From: Pseudomonas sp. GM50
Lineage (GTDB): Bacteria; Pseudomonadota; Gammaproteobacteria; Pseudomonadales; Pseudomonadaceae
Direction: 5' to 3'
NCBI RefSeq assembly: GCF_000282375.1
Contig: NZ_AKJK01000058.1
Span: forward strand, 1-64,000
DNA: 64,000 bases
The notes below the pieces were generated by a model. That model saw only the letters and a program-made list of their open reading frames with translations, was not told where the DNA came from and ran no database searches. Position 1 is the stretch's first letter. Each line of letters starts with the position of its first letter. Position numbers and translations under genes: made by a program. Below are positions 29,118-37,819 of the stretch, piece after piece.

Positions 29118-29226
29118 AAATTGTATACAACTTTCGGGCTATGACACTCATCGAAACAATCTACCAGCCAGACGTCTGGCACGGCCCTATCATCAGGGCC
29201 GTCATCTCTCATCTGGAGCGTCTGTC

Positions 29227-29316
29227 ATGTCTTTCAACAGCTTGTTGTGCAGTTTGCTCGCCGCCTACGCCTGCGGCGCCAGTGGCACCTGTGAAACGCC
29301 AAAACGCGAGGTTTAA
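29227..29316 (+). CDS. Candidate small ORF (29 codons)
   Basis: A 29-residue frame opening MSFNSLLCSLLAAYACGASG and ending ETPKREV, with GGAG nine bases before its ATG. The N-terminal half is hydrophobic and the peptide has three cysteines, like a small exported or lipid-linked peptide. It lies in the divergent gap between azu and the LOG gene, about 60 bases before the latter. It may be a leader peptide or a real microprotein; I know no named relative. Confidence 0.4.
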   Translation: MSFNSLLCSLLAAYACGASGTCETPKREV

Positions 29317-29375
29317 CCCTTGGAACGGGGCAAGCCTGCCTTTACTCTGTGGCCCTGATGACCATGGAGTAAGGC

Positions 29376-29963
29376 ATGTCTTTATCGTCCGTTTGTGTAT
29401 TTTGCGGTGCCAGCACCGGCACTAACCCGGCTTATCGTGAAGCGGCTGTCGCCCTGGGGCGAGCATTGGCCGAGCGCAAGCTGACCCTGGTCTATGGCGG
29501 CGGCGCCGTTGGACTGATGGGAATTGTGGCCGACGCCGCGCTGGCGGCCGGCGGTGAAGTGATCGGGATCATCCCGCAGAGCCTCAAAGACAAGGAAATC
29601 GGCCACAGCGGCCTGACCCGCCTGGAAGTGGTGGACGGCATGCATGCGCGCAAGGCGCGAATGGCCGAGCTCAGCGATGCCTTCATCGCTCTGCCCGGCG
29701 GCCTGGGCACGCTGGAAGAGCTGTTCGAAGTCTGGACCTGGGGCCAGCTCGGCTATCACGGCAAACCGCTGGGTTTGCTGGAAGTGAACGGTTTCTACAG
29801 CAAGTTGACGTCTTTTCTTGATCATATCGTCGGCGAAGGCTTCGTTCGCGAAGCGCACCGTGACATGCTGCAAATGAGCGAATCGCCGCAAACCCTGCTC
29901 GATGCACTGGACGCCTGGCAACCCTCGGTACCGCCAAAATGGACCGAGCAAAAACCCAGCTAA
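29376..29963 (+). CDS. LOG-family nucleotide phosphoribohydrolase
   Basis: A 195-residue Rossmann-like protein of the LONELY GUY family, which removes ribose 5'-phosphate from (cytokinin) nucleotides. [10 protein letters not shown] begins the fold, [11 protein letters not shown] is the phosphate loop, and PGGLGTLEE (107-115) with Arg/Glu residues forms the active site. Bacterial members act on AMP or modified adenine nucleotides. The natural substrate here is unknown. It is next to azu, as in P. aeruginosa. A short AAGG precedes the ATG. Confidence 0.92.
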   Translation: MSLSSVCVFCGASTGTNPAYREAAVALGRALAERKLTLVYGGGAVGLMGIVADAALAAGGEVIGIIPQSLKDKEIGHSGLTRLEVVDGMHARKARMAELSDAFIALPGGLGTLEELFEVWTWGQLGYHGKPLGLLEVNGFYSKLTSFLDHIVGEGFVREAHRDMLQMSESPQTLLDALDAWQPSVPPKWTEQKPS

Positions 29964-30031
29964 CGGCTCGGTGCCGATACAGGGCAGAATATGCGCCGCT
30001 CAACCTCACCTTCGACCCCAGAGGATCGCCC

Positions 30032-30220
30032 ATGGCTAAACCTAATTATTCCTTCGCCAAACGTCAGAGAGACTTGGCCAAGGAGCAGAAGAAAGAGGAA
30101 AAGCTTCAGCGCAAGAAAGCTACAGCTGAAGAAGAAGCAGCAGCACTGAACCCGGATACCGAAGGCGAAGTGGCTACAGACGAAACTGAAGCACCGAAAG
30201 ATCAGGCGCCCGACGCCTGA
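30032..30220 (+). CDS. Small conserved hypothetical protein, charged
   Basis: A 62-residue protein that starts MAKPNYSFAKRQRDLAKEQK, continues with a Lys/Glu-rich coiled segment (residues 8-36) and ends in an acidic tail. The first half is basic and helical, which could bind RNA or ribosomes. I recognise the type as a small protein common in Pseudomonas, without known function. AGAGGA precedes the ATG by eight bases. It lies 68 bases after the LOG gene. Confidence 0.75.
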   Translation: MAKPNYSFAKRQRDLAKEQKKEEKLQRKKATAEEEAAALNPDTEGEVATDETEAPKDQAPDA

Positions 30221-30267
30221 GACCCTCAGGGCCCGATGATCTGATCAGGCCCACCGGATCTGTGTCC

Positions 30268-30294
30268 AGGGTCAGCAACGATGTTGCTGACCCT
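30268..30294 (+). terminator. Strong hairpin after the small charged gene
   Basis: A 12-bp perfect stem, AGGGTCAGCAAC/GTTGCTGACCCT, with a three-base loop. It lacks a T-run, so termination would be weak or Rho-assisted; it may also protect the 3' end of the transcript. Confidence 0.5.
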
Positions 30295-30342
30295 CACAGT
30301 CCAGTCTGAAAATTCCCCGTCCAGAACTGACTTGCACATCCC

Positions 30343-30434
30343 CATGTGGGAGCGAGCCTGCTCGCGATGACGGCGGCACACTTAGCAATTATTTGACTGA
30401 TACACCGCTATCGCGAGCAGGCTCGCTCCCACAC
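30343..30434. repeat. REP pair (family A)
   Basis: Inverted GGGAGCGAGCCTGCTCGCGA copies with a 45-bp spacer in the convergent gap before the transglutaminase cluster. Confidence 0.9.
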
Positions 30435-30444
30435 TGGATCTCCA

Positions 30445-31335
30445 CTATTCCAATGGCATTACTGTGACCCGAACTTCGGGGTCGTGGCTGCCACCGCCCA
30501 GGATCACCCCACGCAAAGGCGACACATCGGAAAAATCCCGGCCCCAGGCCAGGGTGATGTGCTCCAGCGCCGGCTGCACATTGTTGGTCGGGTCGAAATC
30601 CACCCACCCCAGCACCGGGCAAAACACCGACACCCAGGCATGAGACGCATCGGCGCCGATCAGCCGTGGCTGGCCCGGTGGTGGCTGGGTCAGCAGGTAA
30701 CCGCTGATGTACCGCGCCGCCAATCCCCGGGAGCGCACACAAGCGAGCATCAGATGCGCAAAGTCCTGACAAACCCCGCGCCGCCTCTCCAGCACTTCCA
30801 CCAGCGGCGTCGCCACTTGGGTCGCTTCGGCGTCGAAGGTGAATTCGCTGAAAATCTTCTCCATCAACGCCTGAACTCCCAGCAGCAATGGCCGGCCAGG
30901 AGGAAAACAACTTTCGGAGAACTCGACGAAGCTGCGCTTCAAATGCACGTAAGGCGATTCGAACCGGTAACGGCAGGCTTCCAGCAGTTCAGGAGAGAGC
31001 GGCTGACTGCTGTAGGTCAATGCGTTGCAGGTCACTTCCCAGGCTGGCGATTGATTGAAGTCCAGCGATGGTCGCGCCAGCACTTCGACCGTCAGGCTGG
31101 CATTGACCAGCAACTCATCGTGCGGCCGCTCGAATGCCAACCGGGTCAGCGGATTACCAAACACGTCCAGCTCATCCCGGCGCGAGGTCGGATCGGGACT
31201 GATCTGCAATTGCTGATCGGTGCAGCGCTGCCAAGCACAAGCCCGCGGCCACAGGTGCGCCAGTTGCTGGGCCAGGGACACCGGGCTGTCATAGTGATAA
31301 TGGGTGTCGTGGAAAATCTGGTAACGGGCATTCAT
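30445..31335 (-). CDS. Transglutaminase-like cysteine protease family protein
   Basis: A 296-residue cytosolic protein with the N-terminal beta region of bacterial transglutaminase-like proteins (YQIFHDTHYHYDSPVSLAQQ) and the papain-like core. Cys189 (RRGVCQDFAHL), His232 (DASHAWV) and Asp248 (VDFDPTNN) form the triad. Such domains usually cleave peptides or amides rather than crosslink them. Its ATG overlaps the upstream ATP-grasp stop codon (TGATG), so it is made with that protein. It is the last gene of the three-gene cluster. Confidence 0.88.
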   Translation of the reverse strand: MNARYQIFHDTHYHYDSPVSLAQQLAHLWPRACAWQRCTDQQLQISPDPTSRRDELDVFGNPLTRLAFERPHDELLVNASLTVEVLARPSLDFNQSPAWEVTCNALTYSSQPLSPELLEACRYRFESPYVHLKRSFVEFSESCFPPGRPLLLGVQALMEKIFSEFTFDAEATQVATPLVEVLERRRGVCQDFAHLMLACVRSRGLAARYISGYLLTQPPPGQPRLIGADASHAWVSVFCPVLGWVDFDPTNNVQPALEHITLAWGRDFSDVSPLRGVILGGGSHDPEVRVTVMPLE

Positions 31336-33821
31336 CAGACGGACACCGTGCGTTGGCTGACATCATCGACATGGGCGAAATGGCGCAGGGCCAGGCGATC
31401 CGATACTTGTCCGCTGGCGTCGGCGATCTCCTGCAACAGATCGGCCAACCCCTCTATGGCGGCGCGAACACTGGCCTCGCCAAACAGTGAGTTTTCCAGG
31501 CAACCCAGATCGAAGCGCGCCAACCGCTCCACCAACTGCGGCAGACCTGTTTCGCGCGGCGCGCCAAAGTCGTCGTTCAAGCGCTTCAACGTGCGGGTCA
31601 CCAGTTTCAACTGGAACAGCACCGCGTGAGGGTTCTGCTCGTCGAGCAGCAACAGGTCCAGCACCGGGATCAATTGCGCCACCGCCAAATACCGCGAGCG
31701 GTAAGTGATGCTGCTGTTGCCCAGCTCCAGCAGCCATTCCAGCCCGGCCTGATCGAAAGTCCCGGCGCCACGCAGAAACGCCGCCAGACTGCCGCTGAGA
31801 AATTGCAGCCGCTCGATCCGTCGACCGATCATCAGGAAACGCCAGCCTTCGTCCCGGGTCATGTCGTCGAGGGCAAAGCCGGACAGCGCCGCCAGCGACA
31901 TCACTAACCGGTTGAGGAAGTCCAGTAACTCGCCGAAATCCGGCTCTTCGGTTTCCAGCGCCATGGCTTCACGCTGCAATTCCACCAACGCCTGCCAGTT
32001 TTCCCGCGAAAGCTTGCCGCGTACTTGCGAAGCCGCCCACTGCAAGCGTTGCAGGTTGGAGCGCAGGCTGAACGGCCAATCATCGCCGAGCAGCGCCGCC
32101 AGCAATCGCTCTGGCAATTCGCCCTCCTCCGGCAACAGATTCAAGCGTTCACCGAGATCAACCGCCGCCTCCAGGGCTTGCGGGTCATCGCCATCGACAT
32201 AGCGCGCCAGCATGATCCGCAGTAGTCGTGCACTGTCATCGCAGCGCTCGCAGTAACGGCCGAACCAGAACAGGTTCTCGACCACCCGCGACGGCAGATA
32301 CGGATCGCGTCGCACCAGATCGTGAACGCCAATGTTGCGCTGGGCTTTCCATTGTTCACCGCTGGGTGGGCGATCGCCCAATACCCAAGTGTCCTTGCTT
32401 GCGCCGCCGCGCTGCATCGACACCACCTCGGCATCGGCCTCGCCGGCAACCCGGGTCAGCCCGCCGGGCAGCACTCGATAGCCGTCCCGACTGGCGACTG
32501 CATACACGCGCATGCCGATGGCTCGCGGCTGCAACTGGCCACCTTCGGCCTGCCAGATCGGCGCTTGGGACAGCTGCGCCAATTCTTGCGCAACATAGGC
32601 GTAAGGCCGTGCCTGCATGCGCTCAGCCAAGGCTTGACGCTGTTTTTCACTCAAGTCACGACCAAACACCGGGGTGAAGCTCTGCGATGGAAACGCTGGT
32701 TTGATCAGCAGCTCCGGCAGCTTCTCCAAGGCCTGGGCCAACACCGGCGTTTCACCGCACCACCAGGTCGCGATGGACGGCAGGATCAGCTCTTCACCGA
32801 ACAGATACTGATTAATCTTCGGCAAGAAGCCCAATAAACCCGGCGACTCCAGCACGCCGCTGCCGAGCGCGTTGGCCACCAGCACCCGGCCCTGGCGAAC
32901 GGCTTCGAGTAGCCCCGGCACGCCGAGGGCCGAGTCGGTGCGCAGCTCCAGCGGGTCGCAGAAATCATCATCGAGCCTGCGCATGATCGCGTGAACCCGG
33001 CGCAGGCCGCTCAAGGTTTTCAGGTAGACCGTGGCATCCCGGACGGTCAGGTCGCCGCCCTCCACCAACGGATAACCGAGCTGGCGAGCAAGATACAGGT
33101 GTTCGAAATAGCTTTCGTTGAAACGCCCCGGCGTCAGCACCACCACCAGTGGCGCTTCGTCATCGCTCGGCGCCTGACGAGCGAGGGTTTCCTGAAGTGT
33201 GCGGAAGAATCCAGCCAGGTGCTGCACCTTCAAATCGCGGTACAACTCGGGAAAGGCTCGGGACACGATGGTGCGGTTTTCCAGCGCGTAACCGGCACCG
33301 GATGGCGCTTGAGTCCGGTCGGCCGTCACCCACCAGCGACCGTCAGGCGTGCGCGCCAGATCCACGGCGTACAGATGCAGGAAGGCCCCGTCGGGCGGCG
33401 AAATGCCCTGACAGGGCCAGAGAAAGTTGTTGTGACCGAACACCAGCTCAGCCGGCAGCAGACCTTCGGCGATCAAGCGCTGAGGGCCGTACAGGTCCGC
33501 CAGCACAGCATTGAGCAACCGCGCCCGTTGAGCGATCCCGGCCGATAACTGTTCCCACTCATCAGCGGCAATCACATGGGGTAGCAGGTCCAGCTCCCAA
33601 GGCCGGTCGGCGCCCTTGGGGTCGGCGTAGACGTTATAGGTCACGCCGTTTTCCTGGATCTGCCGGGTCAGCAGCGCCTGACGCTGCGCCAGTTGCATTG
33701 GCGTGCTGCGTTGCAATTGATCGAACAGCCGCCGCCAGTGCGGGCGCACGACGCCGCTGTCGTCGAGCAGTTCGTGATAAGTGCCCGCGGTCAGCGGGTA
33801 ACGGTCAAGCAGGTCAGGCAT
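31335..33821 (-). CDS. Circularly permuted ATP-grasp and alpha-E fusion protein
   Basis: An 828-residue two-domain protein. Residues 1 to about 500 are the circularly permuted ATP-grasp type 2 domain: NGVTYNVYADPKGADRPWELD opens it, VVVLTPGRFNESYFEHLYLA is a nucleotide strand, and PRAIGMRVYAV with YRVLPGGLTRVA closes it. From about 508 (LPSRVVENLFWFGRYCERCD) to the end is the helical alpha-E domain. In many bacteria these are two separate genes. ATP-grasp folds of this type are predicted amide-bond-forming ligases; the product is unknown. I prefer ATG 33821 over the TTG seven codons earlier. Confidence 0.87.
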   Translation of the reverse strand: MPDLLDRYPLTAGTYHELLDDSGVVRPHWRRLFDQLQRSTPMQLAQRQALLTRQIQENGVTYNVYADPKGADRPWELDLLPHVIAADEWEQLSAGIAQRARLLNAVLADLYGPQRLIAEGLLPAELVFGHNNFLWPCQGISPPDGAFLHLYAVDLARTPDGRWWVTADRTQAPSGAGYALENRTIVSRAFPELYRDLKVQHLAGFFRTLQETLARQAPSDDEAPLVVVLTPGRFNESYFEHLYLARQLGYPLVEGGDLTVRDATVYLKTLSGLRRVHAIMRRLDDDFCDPLELRTDSALGVPGLLEAVRQGRVLVANALGSGVLESPGLLGFLPKINQYLFGEELILPSIATWWCGETPVLAQALEKLPELLIKPAFPSQSFTPVFGRDLSEKQRQALAERMQARPYAYVAQELAQLSQAPIWQAEGGQLQPRAIGMRVYAVASRDGYRVLPGGLTRVAGEADAEVVSMQRGGASKDTWVLGDRPPSGEQWKAQRNIGVHDLVRRDPYLPSRVVENLFWFGRYCERCDDSARLLRIMLARYVDGDDPQALEAAVDLGERLNLLPEEGELPERLLAALLGDDWPFSLRSNLQRLQWAASQVRGKLSRENWQALVELQREAMALETEEPDFGELLDFLNRLVMSLAALSGFALDDMTRDEGWRFLMIGRRIERLQFLSGSLAAFLRGAGTFDQAGLEWLLELGNSSITYRSRYLAVAQLIPVLDLLLLDEQNPHAVLFQLKLVTRTLKRLNDDFGAPRETGLPQLVERLARFDLGCLENSLFGEASVRAAIEGLADLLQEIADASGQVSDRLALRHFAHVDDVSQRTVSV

Positions 33822-33909
33822 GGAAAGCTCGGCAGACAGCAAAGAACGGTCAGACTAACGCAGGCTCATGACGCCCGGATATACGAAAAATCCGAGCGTC
33901 GCGTACGGT

Positions 33910-36900
33910 TTAGAAACGTCGCAAATCGAGAGTCATCGGCAGCTCGTCGTTAATTTCCAGATTCGGTATAGGAAGTTTCCCCGGCGTGTGTCCGAGACGG
34001 AAGAAACGCGCCATCCGCCGGCTCTCGGCCTCATTGGCGTTCACCGGCAGGCTGTCGTAGTTGCGTCCGCCCGGATGGGCGACGTGGTACTGACAACCGC
34101 CCAGCGATCGCCCCATCCAGGTGTCGAGCAGGTCGAACACCAGCGGCGCGTGGACCGGGATGGTCGGTTGCAGGCAGTTGGCCGGCTGCCAGGCGCGAAA
34201 GCGTACGCCGGCGACGAACTCACCGACCCGCCCCGTGGGTTGCAACGGCACCGGAATGCCGTTGCAGGTCAGCAGATATCGCTGAGGCGGCAGGCCGCTG
34301 AGTTTGACCTGCAAACGCTCCAGCGACGAATCCACGTAACGCACCGTGCCACCTGCCGTGCCTTCCTCGCCCAGTACATGCCAAGGCTCCAGCGCCTGAC
34401 GCAATTCCAGTTGGATGCCGCTGACGGCGTAGTCGCCGACCTTGGGAAAACGGAACTCCAGATGCGCCGCGAACCACTCGGCCCGCACGGGGTAACCGGC
34501 GGCATTGAGGTCGACGATGACGTCGGCAAAATCCTGCTCGATAAAGTGCGGCAACAGGAATCGGTCATGCAGCTCTGTGCCCCAGCGCGCCAGTTTCGGC
34601 GGCGCATAAGGCTCGCGCCAGAACCGTGCCACCAGCGCCCGCAGCAACAATTGCTGAGCCAGGCTCATGCGCGCATGGGGCGGCATTTCAAAGGCTCGCA
34701 GCTCCAGTAATCCGAGGCGCCCGGTGGCGCCGTCCGGCGAATAGAGTTTGTCGATGCAAAACTCGGCGCGGTGGGTGTTGCCGGTCACGTCGATCAGCAA
34801 ATTGCGCAGCAAGCGATCCACCAGCCAGGGTGGACACTCCTCGCCCGGCTTCGGCATCTGTGCGAAGGCGATTTCCAGTTCATACAACGAATCGTTGCGT
34901 GCCTCATCGACGCGCGGCGCCTGGGACGTCGGGCCGATGAACAATCCGGAAAACAGGTAGGACAAGGACGGATGGTTGTGCCAGTAGCTGATCAGGCTGC
35001 GCAACAAATCCGGACGGCGCAGAAACGGTGAGTCAGCCGGGGTCGCGCCACCCAAGACGAAATGGTTGCCACCGCCGGTCCCGGTGTGCCGGCCGTCGAT
35101 CATGAACTTCTCGGTGGTCAGTCGAGTCTGGCGCGCCTCTTCGTAAAGAAATTCGGTGCGCTCCACCAACTCATCCCAGGTGGCGGACGGCTGGACGTTA
35201 ACCTCGATCACGCCCGGATCCGGAGTAATGCGAAAGTTGCTCAGACGCGGGTCACTCGGCGGTTCATAGCCTTCCAGCAACACCGGGCAATGCAGCTCCT
35301 CGGCGGTGGCTTCGATGGCCGCGACCAGCTCCAGATAGTCCTCGACCCGCTCCAGTGGCGGCATGAACAGGTACAACCGGCCTTCGCGCGCTTCGGCGCA
35401 GAATGCGGTGCGGGTCAGCCAGTCGGCGGACTCGTCGATCCTTGGCGCACGCTCTTCAGTGACAGCAGGTTCGCCATGACTCTGCAGTTGGGCGGTGTCC
35501 GGCAGCTCGGGAAAATCCTGATTCGGGTCGACGGGATGAATGAACGGATACTCCGCTGCCTTCACCCAGGGCTGCGAACCGAGTGGCAAGCGATACCCCA
35601 GCGGAGAATCCCCCGGCACCAATCGGCAATGTTCTTCCCGCAGATACCAGCGACCGCTCTGCCACTGATCGCCCTTGGCGGTGCGCGCCAGCGGCAGGAC
35701 CTGGCCGATAACCTTGTCCAGGCCTTGACTGAAGACTTTGCGCAGGCGCGCCCGCTCCAAAGGTTCTTCCAGCCGTGAGTCTTCGGCGCTGACGTTCTGC
35801 GGTAAAGCGCCTTCGCGCCAGAGGTAATAGAAATTGTCTTCGTAGGCCGGGAACACAAAGCGTGTCGGAATTTTCAAGCGTTCGGCGACACTCGCCAGAA
35901 AACGCCCGGCCAGTTCACCATCGGCGCCGTAGTCTTCCTGCTCATCGGCAATCAGCGCGCTGTTGTGCCAGATCGGCACGCCGTCGCGGCGCCAGTAGCA
36001 GTTCAGCGACCAGCGTGGCAGTTGCTCGCCTGGGTACCACTTGCCCTGACCGAAATGCACCAGGCCTTTGGGCGCGTAATGCTTGCGCATGCGCTGGAAC
36101 AGTTCGGCGGACAGGCGACGTTTATTCGGGCCGAGCGCGGCGGTATTCCATTCGGCGCCGTCCGGGTCATCGATGGAAACGAACGTCGGCTCGCCGCCCA
36201 TGGTCAGGCGCACATCGTCCTCGAGCAGGTCGGCATCGATCTGCCGGCCCAATGCCTGAATCGCCAGCCATTGATCTTCGGTGTAGGGTTTTGTTACCCG
36301 CGGTGCTTCCCAAATCCGTTCCACGGACATCTCGTGGGTAAATTCGCACTCGCACGGTTCCACCAAGCCACTGATCGGTGCCGCAGAGGACGGATCAGGA
36401 CTACACGCCAACGGAATATGCCCTTCACCGGCAAACAGCCCAGAGGTCGCGTCCAGGCCGATCCAGCCAGCACCAGGCAAATAGACCTCGCACCAGGCGT
36501 GCAGGTCAGTGAAGTCCACTTCGGTGCCCGAGGGACCGTCGAGGCTTTTGACATCGGCGGTCAACTGAATCAGGTAACCGGACACGAAACGCGCCGCCAG
36601 GCCGAGGTTGCGCAGCAATTGCACCAGCAACCACGCGGAGTCGCGACAGGAGCCGGAGGCATGCTCGATGGTGTATTCCGGGGTCTGTACGCCTGGCTCC
36701 ATGCGAATCAGGTAGCCGATGTCTTCGCTGAGGCGCTGGTTGAGCGCAACCAGGAAATCCACGCTCGGTAGCGGCGTGCGATCGATGCCATCCAGATAGG
36801 CCTTGAATTTCGGCGTCAGGGGCAAGGTTTCCAGGTACGGCGCCAGCTCTTTACGCTCATCCGCAGCGTAGGCGAAAGGGATCTTTTCGGCATAGGGCTC

Positions 36901-37185
36901 GAGGAAAAAGTCGAACGGATTGAAGACGGCCATCTCGGCCAGCAAATCGACCTCGATCCGCAGCTCATCGGTTTTCTCCGGGAACACCAACCGCGCCAGA
37001 TAGTTGCCCTGGGGGTCCTGCTGCCAGTTGATGAAATGCTGCTCGGGGGAGACTTTCAGCGCATAGGACAGTATCCGCGTGCGGCTGTGGGCAGCCGGGC
37101 GCAGGCGAACGATCTGCGGACCGAGCTCGACAGCGCGGTCGTAGCGGTAATGCGTGACGTGGTGCAATGCGACATGGATCGACAC
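33910..37185 (-). CDS. Transglutaminase-like/DUF2126 putative amidoligase
   Basis: A 1091-residue protein. Residues 1-280 repeat the transglutaminase-like layout: MSIHVALHHVTHYRYDRAVE, then Cys180 (GSCRDSAW), His229 (DLHAWCEVY) and Asp245 (GLDATSG). Residues about 300-1091 are the DUF2126 region, which Pfam lists as a putative amidoligase of the glutamine-synthetase-like fold; GGEPTFVSIDDPD, HFGQGKWYPGEQLPRW and GRHTGTGGGNHFVLGG are conserved blocks. It starts with GTG after a perfect AGGAGG at eight bases. It leads a transcript with the ATP-grasp and second transglutaminase genes, 88 bases before the former. Confidence 0.88.
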   Translation of the reverse strand: MSIHVALHHVTHYRYDRAVELGPQIVRLRPAAHSRTRILSYALKVSPEQHFINWQQDPQGNYLARLVFPEKTDELRIEVDLLAEMAVFNPFDFFLEPYAEKIPFAYAADERKELAPYLETLPLTPKFKAYLDGIDRTPLPSVDFLVALNQRLSEDIGYLIRMEPGVQTPEYTIEHASGSCRDSAWLLVQLLRNLGLAARFVSGYLIQLTADVKSLDGPSGTEVDFTDLHAWCEVYLPGAGWIGLDATSGLFAGEGHIPLACSPDPSSAAPISGLVEPCECEFTHEMSVERIWEAPRVTKPYTEDQWLAIQALGRQIDADLLEDDVRLTMGGEPTFVSIDDPDGAEWNTAALGPNKRRLSAELFQRMRKHYAPKGLVHFGQGKWYPGEQLPRWSLNCYWRRDGVPIWHNSALIADEQEDYGADGELAGRFLASVAERLKIPTRFVFPAYEDNFYYLWREGALPQNVSAEDSRLEEPLERARLRKVFSQGLDKVIGQVLPLARTAKGDQWQSGRWYLREEHCRLVPGDSPLGYRLPLGSQPWVKAAEYPFIHPVDPNQDFPELPDTAQLQSHGEPAVTEERAPRIDESADWLTRTAFCAEAREGRLYLFMPPLERVEDYLELVAAIEATAEELHCPVLLEGYEPPSDPRLSNFRITPDPGVIEVNVQPSATWDELVERTEFLYEEARQTRLTTEKFMIDGRHTGTGGGNHFVLGGATPADSPFLRRPDLLRSLISYWHNHPSLSYLFSGLFIGPTSQAPRVDEARNDSLYELEIAFAQMPKPGEECPPWLVDRLLRNLLIDVTGNTHRAEFCIDKLYSPDGATGRLGLLELRAFEMPPHARMSLAQQLLLRALVARFWREPYAPPKLARWGTELHDRFLLPHFIEQDFADVIVDLNAAGYPVRAEWFAAHLEFRFPKVGDYAVSGIQLELRQALEPWHVLGEEGTAGGTVRYVDSSLERLQVKLSGLPPQRYLLTCNGIPVPLQPTGRVGEFVAGVRFRAWQPANCLQPTIPVHAPLVFDLLDTWMGRSLGGCQYHVAHPGGRNYDSLPVNANEAESRRMARFFRLGHTPGKLPIPNLEINDELPMTLDLRRF

Positions 37186-37360
37186 GGCGTGCCTCCTGCG
37201 AGCCTGGACGTTATCGAAAGCGGCGCAAGACTTATGCCATACCGGCAGGTCGGACCCTTTCTTCGGTTACTCAAGGCAGTAGAGCACTAAAAGCGCGCAT
37301 TGCTCGCTTTCGTGTGCACAGGGGCGCACATAAATGTGGCGGATCGATGGACGAGCCTAC

Positions 37361-37819
37361 TTAACGGCGGCGCGATGCCTTGAGGCTCTGTTTCATGCGC
37401 TCTCGCTCATGGCGAATATCCACCAGCTTGCTTCGCATTTCTCGTTGTCCGTTGCTATTGAGAAAAAGCAGCCCCAGTAAAGGGGACAGCAAGGCCAACA
37501 CATAAATGGCTCTGGGGGGGGCGTAATGGATCATCGGCAATACGAACAGCAGGCATGCCACCAAAACCCCGGCCACCACCCACACCCACCACGGCCTTCC
37601 ACGCACAATCATGAAATTGCTATGAACAACCAGCAGCGTCAGTGCTGCGCCTGCCAGAAAAATGTACAACCCGCTGTCAGCAAGCGGCGCATTCTGGAAA
37701 TAGGTGACGAACGACAGTGCAACTGCAAAGGCGAGTGAAAAGTAGGCGGCAAAAATCCCGCCAAGAAATGCCAGAAAGTAACGTCTGAAAAATGCCTTGA
37801 GTGTTAGTTGTTCGCTCAC
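37361..37819 (-). CDS. Small four-helix membrane protein, unknown (partner of the upstream gene)
   Basis: A 152-residue protein with four predicted membrane helices (about residues 12-37, 48-66, 74-96 and 102-118) and a basic cytosolic tail (RHERERMKQSLKASRRR). The GTG start overlaps the stop of the preceding gene (GTGA) and has GAGGAG inside that gene, so translation is coupled. The coding strand has a C8 tract at 37514-37521 (codons for APP). I do not recognise the family. Tight coupling to a protein with a hydrophobic centre suggests an immunity or chaperone role, which is inference. Confidence 0.65.
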   Translation of the reverse strand: MSEQLTLKAFFRRYFLAFLGGIFAAYFSLAFAVALSFVTYFQNAPLADSGLYIFLAGAALTLLVVHSNFMIVRGRPWWVWVVAGVLVACLLFVLPMIHYAPPRAIYVLALLSPLLGLLFLNSNGQREMRSKLVDIRHERERMKQSLKASRRR

